DNA from: Rhodoferax sp. | GTDB lineage: Bacteria; Pseudomonadota; Gammaproteobacteria; Burkholderiales; Burkholderiaceae_C | Length of the DNA: 32,178 nucleotides | NCBI GenBank assembly: GCA_018061265.1 | Contig: JAGOUM010000037.1 | Span: 1 to 32,178 of the forward strand | Reading direction: 5' to 3' | In this document: positions 1-8,632 of the stretch, piece after piece | Layout of the letters: each line of letters starts with the position of its first letter | Position numbering within the stretch: position 1 is the first letter of the stretch | Notes under the pieces: generated by a model | Databases searched by the model: none | Told to the model about the DNA's origin: nothing | Seen by the model: the letters and a program-made list of their open reading frames with translations, nothing else | Position numbers and translations under genes: made by a program

Positions 1-665
1 TCGCCACCGATCGACTTGCGCACTGCCGAGTGGGCGCCGTCGCAGCCCACCACATAGTTTGCCCGCACGGTGCGGGTTGCCCACCAGTTCACACCGCTGG
101 CGTCTTTGAGCGTGACCGTCACCGGGTGGTCGTCGGTGGTCGGATCGACCGTGAGGCCGACCACCTCCCAGCTGTAGTCGGGCTCCAGTCGCGAGGCTGA
201 GTTGCGCATGACTTCCAAAAACAACTCGTGCATGCGTGCCTGGTTGATCAGAATGTGCGGCATCTCGGAGCTGTCGTCGGCCACGTCTTGCACCCGACCG
301 ACGCGTTTGATGTGCGCGGGCTTGGCCGGGTCGGGCATCCAGAAGGCGGTCTGGTTGACCCAGTAGGTCTCGCGCTTGACCTTGTCGGCAAAGCCAAAGG
401 CCTGGAACATCTCCATGGTGCGGGTGTTGATGCCGTCGGCCTTGCCCTTGATGATGTTGGTGGGCATACGCTCGACGATCATGGTGTCGATTTCCGGGAA
501 CTGCGCCAACTGCGCGGCCAGGCACAGACCGGCTGGACCGGTGCCCGAGATGAGCACATCCACTTTTTCGGGCAGCGGCTCGTTGATGCCGCGGTTGCGG
601 CGGTTGGGTGCCGCTTCTTTTACGTCGGGGTTGCCGCCGCGGAAACCATTTTTGTAAAACTGCAT
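1..665 (-). CDS. mobA: 3-hydroxybenzoate 4-monooxygenase (FAD aromatic hydroxylase), N-terminal part
   Basis: The first 221 codons of a flavin-dependent aromatic hydroxylase of the phenol 2-monooxygenase/MobA family; the rest lies beyond the left edge, so it has no stop here. The ATG at 665-663 follows a CTGGAGA ribosome site. Near residue 30 is the FAD dinucleotide-binding turn VLISGTGPAGL, and near residue 210 the second FAD/NADPH motif VVGCDGAHSAVRK. The family converts 3-hydroxybenzoate plus NADPH and O2 to protocatechuate in the cytoplasm. Full-length members are about 640 aa. The assignment to MobA rather than another phenol hydroxylase rests mainly on the divergent MarR gene at 838, the arrangement described for mobA/mobR of Comamonas testosteroni. 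The family call is firm; the exact substrate is inferred. Confidence 0.8.
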   Translation of the reverse strand, partial: MQFYKNGFRGGNPDVKEAAPNRRNRGINEPLPEKVDVLISGTGPAGLCLAAQLAQFPEIDTMIVERMPTNIIKGKADGINTRTMEMFQAFGFADKVKRETYWVNQTAFWMPDPAKPAHIKRVGRVQDVADDSSEMPHILINQARMHELFLEVMRNSASRLEPDYSWEVVGLTVDPTTDDHPVTVTLKDASGVNWWATRTVRANYVVGCDGAHSAVRKSIGG

Positions 666-716
666 GTCGAGTCTCCAGAGGTAGGTTGGGGGGTGTGATC
701 TTTCGATCGACAGCAG

Positions 717-759
717 ATAGTATCAATACGTACTATATTTGTCCATATGGTATGCATAC
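717..759. promoter_or_regulatory. Divergent mobA/mobR control region with inverted repeats (candidate MarR operators)
   Basis: The 172-bp gap between mobA and mobR is AT-rich compared with the flanks. It holds the inverted repeat ATAGTA-N8-TACTAT at 717-736, CCATATGG at 743-750 and the perfect 10-bp palindrome GTATGCATAC at 750-759. MarR dimers bind such short palindromes between divergent genes. That these are the MobR sites is inferred from position and symmetry; no reference operator was compared. Confidence 0.5.
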
Positions 760-837
760 TTATTTATTTAAAAGACACCACAATCGGTGAAATCTGCAAA
801 ATCAACGCAGGTCTGAACCCTTACCCGGAAACTCAAC

Positions 838-1278
838 ATGGATTCACTTGACATGGCGGGACACCTGATCCGCCGCCTACACCAGCAAGCGACGCAGGTT
901 TTTGTGCAGCGAACGCAAGCGGCAGGCTTTGACTTGACGCCGGTTCAGTTTGCCGCGCTGGATGCCATCCACGCCCATCCCGCCACCGACCAGGCCCGAT
1001 TGGCAGAAATGATTGCCTATGACCGCGCCACCATTGGCGGGGTGATCGACCGCCTGGTGCAAAAAGGCTGGATCCACCGCATCGTCAGTGAGCGCGACCG
1101 CCGGGCACGCGAGTTGTCATTGACCGCGGCCGGAGAGCAGGTACGCACTGCTTTGTTGCCGGTTGTGGTCGATTTGCAAAACGACATTCTGAAACCGCTC
1201 AAGCAAGGCGACCGCGACCTGTTTCTCGGCCTTGCCCGTCAGGTGGTACGACCAACCGGTGCCGAAGGGGCGGTTTGA
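838..1278 (+). CDS. mobR: MarR-family transcriptional regulator, probably MobR
   Basis: 146 aa, the usual MarR length. The winged helix-turn-helix lies about residues 35-100: DLTPVQFAALDAI, then the recognition helix around DRATIGGVIDRLVQKGW, and the wing with the conserved D-R-R motif (SERDRRARELSLT). Helices at both ends would form the dimer interface. MarR proteins usually repress a neighbouring operon until an aromatic ligand binds. The gene diverges from mobA with inverted repeats between them, matching the Comamonas MobR system in which 3-hydroxybenzoate relieves repression. The ATG at 838 has only a weak ribosome site (CCGGAAAC). The MarR family is certain; the MobR role is inferred from context. 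Confidence 0.85.
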   Translation: MDSLDMAGHLIRRLHQQATQVFVQRTQAAGFDLTPVQFAALDAIHAHPATDQARLAEMIAYDRATIGGVIDRLVQKGWIHRIVSERDRRARELSLTAAGEQVRTALLPVVVDLQNDILKPLKQGDRDLFLGLARQVVRPTGAEGAV

Positions 1279-1288
1279 TCTGGACGGC

Positions 1289-1308
1289 ATTGTTTTATAA
1301 CGAACAAT
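1289..1308. promoter_or_regulatory. Inverted repeat ATTGTT-N8-AACAAT between mobR and dcuB
   Basis: A 6-bp inverted repeat with an 8-bp spacer sits 11 bp after the mobR stop, with the sequence TTTATAAC in its centre. A second short one, TGACC-TT-GGTCA, follows at 1325-1336. There is no T-run, so a terminator is unlikely. Either repeat could be an operator or part of the dcuB promoter. Function unknown. Confidence 0.3.
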
Positions 1309-1350
1309 CAATATAAACAGACTTTGACCTTGGTCAGGTTTTGGTGAAAT

Positions 1351-1372
1351 TACCTAGGGTTAACCCTAGGTA
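1351..1372. promoter_or_regulatory. Perfect 22-bp palindrome upstream of dcuB (candidate operator)
   Basis: Bases 1351-1372 form an uninterrupted self-complementary sequence with half-site TACCTAGGGTT, centred on GTTAAC and 38 bp before the dcuB start. A near-consensus -10 (TACAAT, 1380-1385) follows without a matching -35. That fits an activator- or repressor-controlled promoter. No T-run follows, which argues against a terminator. The regulator is not identified. Confidence 0.55.
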
Positions 1373-1409
1373 TCAAAAATACAATGGCCGCTCTCGAAAG
1401 GAGCTTGGC

Positions 1410-2750
1410 ATGGACATCTTCCTGCAACTGGCGATCATTCTGGTCTGCCTCTTTTATGGTGCCCGCAAGGGTGGCGTGGCGCTGGGACTATTCGGTGGAG
1501 CCGGTCTGGTGCTGATGGTCTTCACGTTTGGTCTGAAACCCGGCAAACCCCCGGTGGACGTGATGCTGACCATCATTGCCGTGGTGGCGGCGTCGGCTAC
1601 CTTGCAGGCTTCCGGTGGTCTGGAAGTGATGCTCAAGGGTGCTGAAAAGCTGTTGCGGCGCAACCCGCGCTACATCTCTATCCTGGCGCCGTTTGTCACT
1701 TGCACCTTGACCATCCTGTGCGGCACCGGCCATGTGGTCTACACCATGCTGCCCATCATTTACGACATCGCCATCAAGAACGACATCCGGCCCGAGCGCC
1801 CCATGGCTGCCGCATCCATCTCGGCGCAAATGGGCATTCTGGCCAGTCCGGTGTCGGTGGCCGTGGTGTCGCTGGTGGCGTTTCTGGCCAAGGTGCCGGA
1901 AGGCACGCCGGTGATCGACTTTGTGCAGGTGCTGTCCGTCACCGTGCCGTCCACGCTGGCAGGCGTGCTGATGATCGGTATTTTCAGCTGGTTCCGTGGC
2001 AAAGACCTGGACAAGGACCCTGAGTTTCAAGCCCGCATTGCCGACCCCGAGCAGCGCAAGCTGATTTACGGCGACAGCGCGTCGCTAATGGGCAAGACCC
2101 TGACGCGTGGGCAATGGATTGCGATGTGGATTTTCTTGGGCGCGATCACAGTCGTTGCCTTTTTGGGTGCCTACCCTGACCTGCGCCCGCAATTTGACGG
2201 CAAACCGATGTCGATGGTGCTGGCGATCCAGATGTTCATGCTGCTGGCGGGTACCCTGATCGTTTTGTTCACACCCACTGACGCAGCGCAAATCGGCAAG
2301 ACCGAGGTGTTTCGCGCCGGCATGATTGCGGTGGTGGCGGTGTTTGGTGTGGCCTGGATGGCCGACACGGTGTTTGAGTCGCACCTGCCCACACTCAAGG
2401 CGGCCCTGACTGACCTGGTCAAGTCGCAGCCCTGGACCTATGCGCTGGTGCTGCTGCTGGTCTCCAAGCTGGTCAATTCACAGGCAGCAGCCATCAGTGC
2501 CATGGTGCCGGTGGGCCTGGCCATTGGTGTGCCACCTGGCTATGTGGTGGCCTATGCGGCAGCGGCTTATGGCTATTACATCCTGCCGACTTACCCCAGC
2601 GACCTGGCCGCGATCCAGTTTGACCGCTCGGGCACGACGCACATTGGCAAATATGTGATTAACCACAGCTTTATCCTGCCCGGCCTGATTGGGGTCGGCA
2701 CCTCGTGTGTGGCGGGCTATCTGCTGGCTGCTGTCTTTGGACTGATCTGA
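1410..2750 (+). CDS. dcuB: Anaerobic C4-dicarboxylate transporter DcuB
   Basis: 446 aa, the same length as Escherichia coli DcuB and similar along its whole length, including FYGARKGG at the N terminus, [22 protein letters not shown] and the C-terminal [11 protein letters not shown]...[12 protein letters not shown]. It is an inner-membrane protein with about a dozen hydrophobic helices. DcuB exchanges fumarate, malate or aspartate for succinate and in enteric bacteria serves fumarate respiration. The start at 1410 is chosen because AAAGGAG lies at 1397-1403; the frame stays open upstream to 1341, but that stretch would translate the palindrome. It stands alone, behind a perfect palindrome. 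Its place beside aerobic aromatic genes is unusual. The family call is firm; transport direction cannot be read from sequence. Confidence 0.93.
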   Translation: MDIFLQLAIILVCLFYGARKGGVALGLFGGAGLVLMVFTFGLKPGKPPVDVMLTIIAVVAASATLQASGGLEVMLKGAEKLLRRNPRYISILAPFVTCTLTILCGTGHVVYTMLPIIYDIAIKNDIRPERPMAAASISAQMGILASPVSVAVVSLVAFLAKVPEGTPVIDFVQVLSVTVPSTLAGVLMIGIFSWFRGKDLDKDPEFQARIADPEQRKLIYGDSASLMGKTLTRGQWIAMWIFLGAITVVAFLGAYPDLRPQFDGKPMSMVLAIQMFMLLAGTLIVLFTPTDAAQIGKTEVFRAGMIAVVAVFGVAWMADTVFESHLPTLKAALTDLVKSQPWTYALVLLLVSKLVNSQAAAISAMVPVGLAIGVPPGYVVAYAAAAYGYYILPTYPSDLAAIQFDRSGTTHIGKYVINHSFILPGLIGVGTSCVAGYLLAAVFGLI

Positions 2751-2774
2751 GACTTGCACGCTACACGGCGTAAC

Positions 2775-2792
2775 CCGGGCGTCTGCGCCCGG
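2775..2792 (+). terminator. Short GC-rich hairpin after dcuB
   Basis: CCGGGCG and CGCCCGG form a 7-bp stem around a 4-base loop, 24 bp past the dcuB stop. Only TT follows, so this is at best a weak intrinsic terminator or an mRNA 3'-end stabiliser. The rest of the 152-bp gap to msrA shows nothing recognisable. Confidence 0.35.
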
Positions 2793-2902
2793 TTCGCCCT
2801 GCGCAGGTACTCGCGCCACTCGGCCCCGCGGTGCCTGGAGGCGTATCGCCGCCAAATCCCTGCGGCGCACCACGGTCATGAGAAATTTCTTTATCATGGT
2901 TC

Positions 2903-3601
2903 ATGCCCAACGCACCTCAGGAACCTCAACGGCCAAGTCGGCACCCCAGCCTTTGGTGGGCTTTGGGTTTTGTGTTGCTGTTGATTGGCTGGTGGGAGCT
3001 ATCGGCGCTGCGCACCTCGCCGATAGCACCGCAGCAGGCAATTGCTGGGCTGGCCGTTGTGCCCAAAGGCGCTCAGGTGGCGATTTTTGCGGGCGGATGT
3101 TTTTGGTGCACCGAGTCTGACTTTGACGCAGTGGCCGGCGTGTTGTCAACCACCTCAGGCTACACCGGCGGCAAAACGTCCAACCCGACTTATCAAGAAG
3201 TCGCCAGCCACGCCACCGGGCACGCCGAGGCGGTTCGCATCGTTTTTGCCCCCCAGCGTGTGACCTACGCCCAGCTGTTGCAGCATTACTGGCACAGTAT
3301 CGACCCCACTGTGACCAATCAGCAGTTTTGTCACCATGGCACGCCGTATCGCAGCGCCATTTTTGCCACCGATGATGACCAATGGCAGCAAGCGCAGGCC
3401 TCGTTGCAAGCGCTGAATCTTTCCAAACCGTTCCAAGAGGCGATCCAGACGCAAATTGTGCGGGCCGACGATTTTTACCCCGCAGAGGAGGAACATCAGG
3501 GCTACCACCTGAAGAATCCGGTTCGTTATCAGTATTACCGCAACAGTTGTGGTCGTGACGCGCGCTTGCGCCAGCTCTGGGGTGACCTGGCCGGTCGCTA
3601 A
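2903..3601 (+). CDS. msrA: Peptide-methionine (S)-S-oxide reductase, membrane-anchored
   Basis: 232 aa. The MsrA domain begins near residue 58 with IFAGGCFWCTE, where Cys66 is the catalytic cysteine and Glu71 the conserved acid. It continues through GYTGG, the GHAEAVRI segment and QGYHLKNP. A resolving cysteine is present in NSCGRDARL near the C terminus. The enzyme reduces methionine-S-sulfoxide in oxidised proteins. Residues 16-36 are a hydrophobic segment (LWWALGFVLLLIGWW) that standard cytosolic MsrA lacks, so the catalytic part probably faces the periplasm as an anchored or exported protein. It is not paired with msrB or msrP here. The ATG at 2903 lacks a strong ribosome site, but it is the start that includes the membrane segment. 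Confidence 0.92.
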   Translation: MPNAPQEPQRPSRHPSLWWALGFVLLLIGWWELSALRTSPIAPQQAIAGLAVVPKGAQVAIFAGGCFWCTESDFDAVAGVLSTTSGYTGGKTSNPTYQEVASHATGHAEAVRIVFAPQRVTYAQLLQHYWHSIDPTVTNQQFCHHGTPYRSAIFATDDDQWQQAQASLQALNLSKPFQEAIQTQIVRADDFYPAEEEHQGYHLKNPVRYQYYRNSCGRDARLRQLWGDLAGR

Positions 3602-3683
3602 AAGCCAAGCTTTAGAGGGTCTGCTTCAAACGGTGCGCCGAAGTGGCTTAAACGCCCATATCCACCGTAAACTGAAAAGCGCC

Positions 3684-5105
3684 ATGAACCACCCCAACCC
3701 ACCCCTCGCCACCGTGCTCGACTCTGCCCTGACGCTTCAGCGCCAGGCCTATCTGGCAGACCCCGTGCCCACTTACGCGCAACGGCGCGCCGATTTGCTG
3801 ACGCTGCGCCGTTTTATCCGTGAGCACCAAGAGGCGCTGTGCGACGCCATCAGCGCCGACTATGGGCATCGCTCGCGCCACGAGACGCTGCTGGCCGAGG
3901 TTTACCCGGCCGTCAGCGGCATTGACCACATTCTTGGCCATTTGCGCCGCTGGATGCGCCCGCAGCGCCGCTCGGTCGACTGGCGCAGTTTTTTTGGTGC
4001 CAGCAACCGGGTGATTGCCCAGCCGCTGGGGGTGGTGGGTGTCATCGTGCCGTGGAATTTTCCGCTTAACCTGAGCCTGGTGCCCTTGAGCTACATCTTT
4101 GCCGCCGGCAACCGCGCCATGGTGAAGATGAGCGAGAACTCGCGGCATCTGGCGGCGTATCTCATTGCGCACTTGCCGGCCTACTTTCCGCCCGAAAAAC
4201 TTCAGGTGTTTGATGAAACCGGTGGCGTGGGCATTGCGTTTTCGCAGCTCAAGTTGGACCACTTGCTGTTTACTGGCTCAGGGCAAACGGGCAAGGCGGT
4301 GATGGCTGCTGCGGCACAAAACTTGTGCCCGGTGACGCTGGAGCTCGGTGGCAAGGCACCCGCCATTGTGTGTGAGGACTTTCCGCTCAAGACGGCGGTT
4401 GAGCGCATCATGTTTGTCAAACTGCTCAACGCCGGGCAAATTTGCACCACGGTGGACCACGCCTGGGTGCCTGCGGGCCAGGTGGACGCTTTTGTCGACC
4501 AGGCGCGCAGCCTGGCTGCAGCGCGTTACCCCACGCTTGGTTCACCGGACTACACCGCGATCATCGACCAGCGATCATTTGACCGTCTGCTGGCCGCACT
4601 TGAAGACGCCCGCAGTCGCGGTGCCCGAGTGCTGTGCCTACTCGATGGCCCGGCCTTTGATGCTGCTACGCGCAAGATTGCCCCGCATATCGTGCTTGAC
4701 GCGCCGGCCGACAGTGTGCTGATGCAGCGCGAAATTTTTGGCCCGATCCTGCCGCTGCGCACCTACACAGCGCTGGATGAGGTCATTTCGAGCATCAATT
4801 CGGGTCCCCGCCCTTTAGCAATCTATCCTTTCAGCTATCACAACAATACTGTTCAGCACATCATTGACCATGTGATGAGTGGTGGTGTGTCGGTGAACGA
4901 TGCGCTGTTTCATGTCGGTCAGCACGACTTGCCGTTTGGCGGGGTGGGGGACTCGGGCATGGGGCATTACCACGGGCACGAGGGTTTTGAGACGTTCTCA
5001 AAAATGCGCCCGGTGTTCTACCAGACGCGTCTGAGTTCCATGAAGTTTCTTTGGCCGCCTTATGGCAGGTTTGCCGAAGGTGTACTGAGGTTCCTGATAC
5101 GGTAA
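3684..5105 (+). CDS. calB: Coniferyl aldehyde dehydrogenase
   Basis: 473 aa, close to the usual 475-480 aa. It is an NAD(P)-dependent aldehyde dehydrogenase: PWNFPLNL near residue 123, the cofactor-site FTGSGQTG near 196-203, the general-base Glu220 in TLELGGKAP, and the nucleophile Cys254 in NAGQICTT. C-terminal features (GGVSVNDALFHVGQHDLPFGG) are typical of the CalB branch, which oxidises coniferyl aldehyde to ferulate in lignin-monomer breakdown; related members act on other aromatic or medium-chain aldehydes. The ATG at 3684 is chosen because homology begins there; the frame is open from 3549 but overlaps the end of msrA. A role with mobA in aromatic use is plausible. The subfamily call is good; the substrate is inferred. 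Confidence 0.85.
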   Translation: MNHPNPPLATVLDSALTLQRQAYLADPVPTYAQRRADLLTLRRFIREHQEALCDAISADYGHRSRHETLLAEVYPAVSGIDHILGHLRRWMRPQRRSVDWRSFFGASNRVIAQPLGVVGVIVPWNFPLNLSLVPLSYIFAAGNRAMVKMSENSRHLAAYLIAHLPAYFPPEKLQVFDETGGVGIAFSQLKLDHLLFTGSGQTGKAVMAAAAQNLCPVTLELGGKAPAIVCEDFPLKTAVERIMFVKLLNAGQICTTVDHAWVPAGQVDAFVDQARSLAAARYPTLGSPDYTAIIDQRSFDRLLAALEDARSRGARVLCLLDGPAFDAATRKIAPHIVLDAPADSVLMQREIFGPILPLRTYTALDEVISSINSGPRPLAIYPFSYHNNTVQHIIDHVMSGGVSVNDALFHVGQHDLPFGGVGDSGMGHYHGHEGFETFSKMRPVFYQTRLSSMKFLWPPYGRFAEGVLRFLIR

Positions 5106-5193
5106 ATGTTGGTCGTCATGCCGATGGGTGACTCAGTCTGAGCGCAGTTTTCAGAATCTGCCAGTGGCACCCGGCCGCAGGATGGTGGTCGGT

Positions 5194-8100
5194 TCAATGC
5201 AACACCGTCGTGTCATCACCGTGGAACCGAGCCTTGTTGCGTCCAGCTTCCTTGGCAGCGTACATGGCAGCGTCCGCCCATCTCAGCACATCCGCCTGAC
5301 TGCTCTCATGGTTAACAAACAGCGCAACACCCAGGCTGGCGGAGCAGTGGTGTTGCACGGTGATTTCCGGCAGCCCCTCGCGGCGCACCGTGAGCTTGTA
5401 TGCCTGTGCCAGCGCCAGGCGGATCTTCTCGGCAATCACGCCTGCTTGCACACGTGATTCATTGCGATCGGTCTTGAGTTCACTCAGCATGACCACAAAC
5501 TCGTCACCGCCGATGCGAACCACCGTGTCCATCTGGCGAACGCAGGCCGTGAGCCGCTGCGCCACCTCGATCAACAAAAGGTCCCCTGCATCATGGCCAT
5601 GGCTGTCGTTGAGGGGTTTGAAATTGTCGAGGTCAAGAAAGATCAAGGCGCCATATCGACCGGTACGACTGCTGCTGGCCATGGTCAGTTTGAGCCGGTC
5701 TTCCAGAACCCGCCGGTTCGGCAGCTTGGTCAGCGGGTCAAAAAATGCCAGCTGGCGGACCTGGTCCTCCATCGCTTTTCGCTCGGTCAGGTCAATGTCA
5801 AGGCTGAACATCTCGATGGGACCCAACACGGGTTTGACCAGAACGTGGCTTGAAAAAACCGGAATCGGTGCGCCAGTCTTTGTCTTGAGCATCAATTCGC
5901 CAGCCGGAATGGCAACCTGGGTCGCCGCCATTTCCGCCATCGAGGCCGCAACTCCGTCTCGCATTTCGGCAGGAATGATCAGATCCAGCAGGTTGCCGCC
6001 CAGGGCTTCTTCAGCACTGTAGCCATACAGTTGCTCGGAGGCGCGATTCCAGAAGGTGACGGTGCCGTCCATCGTGTAGCCTTGCACCGCCACCCCGGCA
6101 ACGTCTTCCATCATGCTGCGAAAACGCGCTTCGCTGTCGCGAAGCAATTGCACCCACCTGCTTTTCTCGATGGCGATACTGGCCAGCCGCGCCGATTGTT
6201 CGATGCGTGTGATGTCGGCGACGCTAGGAGCGTGTGGTGTTGGATGGTAGATGGCAAACGTGCCAAAGACTTGACCGTTGGCAGCAAAAATAGGTTGTGA
6301 CCAGCAAGAGCCCACGCCCGCGTTTCGCGCCAGCTCCTGGTAAGGCGACCAATAGGGATGGGTGGCGATGTCCTCAACCACCACCCGCTCACCGGTAAAC
6401 GCCGCTGTGCCACAGGAGCCCACGCCCACGCCAATTTCTACACCTTCCAGCGCTGCGTTGTAGGCAGCGGGCAGACTCGGCCCAATGGACTGCTCAAAAC
6501 GGAGGCCGTCACTGCTCAGCAACAGGATGCTGCAGTAGGTGCTGGTTTGCAGCTGCTCGACGCCCAAAATCAGCTCATCGAGAATGGTCGCAAGTGGTTG
6601 GTCGCTCGCCAGCAGCTCAAGAATGTGATTGCGCAGATGCTCATCCTGTGCCGCCTGCTTTAATGCAGTGATATCGGTGTGGGAGATGACCGCACCGTCG
6701 CGAACATGCTGTCCGAGTGGTACCACAGTCATCACAAACCAGCGCTTTTGCCGTGGTGAATCGCAGGGGTACTCCATGCTGAAGTAGGGCAGTCGACCAT
6801 CGAGCACGGCTTGGATGCCTGCTCGGGCCTCCCGGCCACCATGCGCTTCTTGTTGCTGACTGGAACCGCAGGCTGCCAGGTAATTTGCTCCGACGCCGCT
6901 CTGCGGCATGGGTGGCGCTGACCCTGTGTTGCTTTCAAGAAGAAAGCGATTCCAGGCCTCGTTGACCGCTTGAATGACGCCGTGGCTGTCAACGACGGCG
7001 ATCTCGGCTGTTAGCGAGTTGAGGATGGTGTTTTTGAACGCCTCACTCTTTGCCAGATCCGCCTCGATTTGCTTGCGCAGGCTGATATCGCTGAAGGTGA
7101 CGACCACCTGTTGCAAGCGGCCATCGGCATGAAATTGCGGTCTTGCCGTCACCAGCAGCCAGACCCTGGTCTGCGTGGCCGGGCGAAAAACGCCCATCAC
7201 CACATGCTCGATGGACTGGCCGGTTGCAATGGCTTGGGATGCCGGATGGGTGTGCCCGGGGAAGCCTGAGCCGTCCTCATGAATCACATCCCAGCTGGGG
7301 TCAAGCGAAGTTTTTCCCAGCAACTGGTCTTGCGTCAGACCCAGCAGCTCCAGCGCCAGGTGGTTACTCATGAGAATCTCAGAGTCGGGTGACTGAATGA
7401 CAATGCCAACGGCCAGGTCATCCACCAATCGGCGATACCGGTTGGCGCTGTCGGTCAATGCGGCTTCACGCTGTGCCAGGGTTTGCAGCAGTTGGTTGAA
7501 TCCGTCCACCAGGTCGCCCAACTCGTCCTGTCGATGGACCGGCAGCGCCTGCGGTGTCTGGCCGCTACTGGCGTGTTTGACCAGTGTTTGCACGGTGGCC
7601 TGCATTGGTGCCAATTGGCCTCGTAACATCCACCAAGTCAAGGCACCGGCTACCAAAGTCAACAGCAGGGTGGCCAGAATCAAGCGCAATTCCAGCTTGC
7701 GGATGGGGGCAAAGGCTTCGTCCGTCGGAAGCGTGGCCGCCACGATCCAACCGACATCGGGCATACCCTTGTCAGAAACCATCACCTCGACCTGGCGTGG
7801 GTTGATGAAAACTGCAGTTCCATCATACCCATCAAGAAACCGGTCCAGCACCGCGCTGAACCCGCGCGGTGGGAGTGCCTCCATGATGCGGGATTTGTCG
7901 GTGGCTGCCACAATCAGCCGTTGTTTGGGTGCGACCAGCAGATAGCCACCGGTCTGGGCATACCGGTTACCGAAAACATGGTCCAGAAAGCTGGGCTTGC
8001 CCAGGTCAATCACGCCAGACAAGGCACCGGTCACTTGGCCTTGCGCATTTCGAATTGGCGTGGTCATGCCAAACACGGGTGCCTGCAACACTTTGCCAAG

Positions 8101-8559
8101 ATGCACATCGCTTAGCGTTGTTCGGCCCTCTTTGAGTGCTGTGACCACCGTGGCGTTATCAAGGTAGTTCTTGCCAACCCGGCCTGCCGAGCGGGGCACA
8201 TCAGCCACCGCGGTGCCGTCCGCAGTGTAGGCCACGATGCCAAAGTTGAACATGTCCGCGAGTGTGGGGTTCAGCTCCAAATGGGCTTGTAGAACCGCTG
8301 GCCCAGAGGCAAGCGCACCCCCGGAGACATAGGCAAACTTCTCCAGCGCCTCGCGGCGAAGCTCAAAGTCGTGATTGAGCTGTGCCGCCACCAGTGAGAC
8401 CGTGGCGAACTGTTGCTGCCCAAGAACTTGCTCCAGGTCTGCGCGCAACAAGCGGGATGCGTAAAACGACAGCGACCACAGGCTGACCAGAAAAATGGTC
8501 AGCGTGAACAGGGTGACCCGGCTCTTGATCGAAAGGCGCTGGCGTATGCTGAACTGCAT
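5194..8559 (-). CDS. Multi-sensor diguanylate cyclase (Cache-HAMP-PAS-PAS-GAF-PAS-GGDEF)
   Basis: 1121 aa (numbers here count from a GTG three bases further upstream). TM helix about 15-36, a periplasmic double-Cache-like domain about 37-290, a second TM about 292-313, a HAMP-like linker to about 366, PAS about 372-495, PAS about 507-635, GAF about 648-800, PAS about 810-930, and GGDEF about 936-1115. The active-site loop RIGGDEFV (1017-1023) is intact, and the inhibitory I-site RQMD lies exactly five residues before GGDEF, so active c-di-GMP synthesis with product feedback is expected. There is no EAL or HD-GYP domain. It is membrane-bound, sensing outside through Cache and inside through PAS/GAF. 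Two histidine kinases lie upstream on the same strand with a 73-bp gap, so co-transcription is likely. Start is GTG 8562 or ATG 8559; no clear ribosome site decides it. Confidence 0.9.
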   Translation of the reverse strand: MQFSIRQRLSIKSRVTLFTLTIFLVSLWSLSFYASRLLRADLEQVLGQQQFATVSLVAAQLNHDFELRREALEKFAYVSGGALASGPAVLQAHLELNPTLADMFNFGIVAYTADGTAVADVPRSAGRVGKNYLDNATVVTALKEGRTTLSDVHLGKVLQAPVFGMTTPIRNAQGQVTGALSGVIDLGKPSFLDHVFGNRYAQTGGYLLVAPKQRLIVAATDKSRIMEALPPRGFSAVLDRFLDGYDGTAVFINPRQVEVMVSDKGMPDVGWIVAATLPTDEAFAPIRKLELRLILATLLLTLVAGALTWWMLRGQLAPMQATVQTLVKHASSGQTPQALPVHRQDELGDLVDGFNQLLQTLAQREAALTDSANRYRRLVDDLAVGIVIQSPDSEILMSNHLALELLGLTQDQLLGKTSLDPSWDVIHEDGSGFPGHTHPASQAIATGQSIEHVVMGVFRPATQTRVWLLVTARPQFHADGRLQQVVVTFSDISLRKQIEADLAKSEAFKNTILNSLTAEIAVVDSHGVIQAVNEAWNRFLLESNTGSAPPMPQSGVGANYLAACGSSQQQEAHGGREARAGIQAVLDGRLPYFSMEYPCDSPRQKRWFVMTVVPLGQHVRDGAVISHTDITALKQAAQDEHLRNHILELLASDQPLATILDELILGVEQLQTSTYCSILLLSSDGLRFEQSIGPSLPAAYNAALEGVEIGVGVGSCGTAAFTGERVVVEDIATHPYWSPYQELARNAGVGSCWSQPIFAANGQVFGTFAIYHPTPHAPSVADITRIEQSARLASIAIEKSRWVQLLRDSEARFRSMMEDVAGVAVQGYTMDGTVTFWNRASEQLYGYSAEEALGGNLLDLIIPAEMRDGVAASMAEMAATQVAIPAGELMLKTKTGAPIPVFSSHVLVKPVLGPIEMFSLDIDLTERKAMEDQVRQLAFFDPLTKLPNRRVLEDRLKLTMASSSRTGRYGALIFLDLDNFKPLNDSHGHDAGDLLLIEVAQRLTACVRQMDTVVRIGGDEFVVMLSELKTDRNESRVQAGVIAEKIRLALAQAYKLTVRREGLPEITVQHHCSASLGVALFVNHESSQADVLRWADAAMYAAKEAGRNKARFHGDDTTVLH

Positions 8560-8632
8560 CACAACAAAGGTGTTATTCGGACTCTAGCACCTGGCGGTCG
8601 CTGCGTCATCCCTATCCGGGCAACTTCGATGA

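Noticed and set aside
1341-1409. An upstream TTG start for dcuB
   Set aside because: It would translate the 22-bp palindrome and has no ribosome site, while ATG 1410 has AAAGGAG and gives the exact family length.
2901-3608. A 235-codon minus-strand open frame opposite msrA
   Set aside because: Its composition is Arg/Pro-rich shadow sequence; msrA on the other strand has all its active-site motifs.
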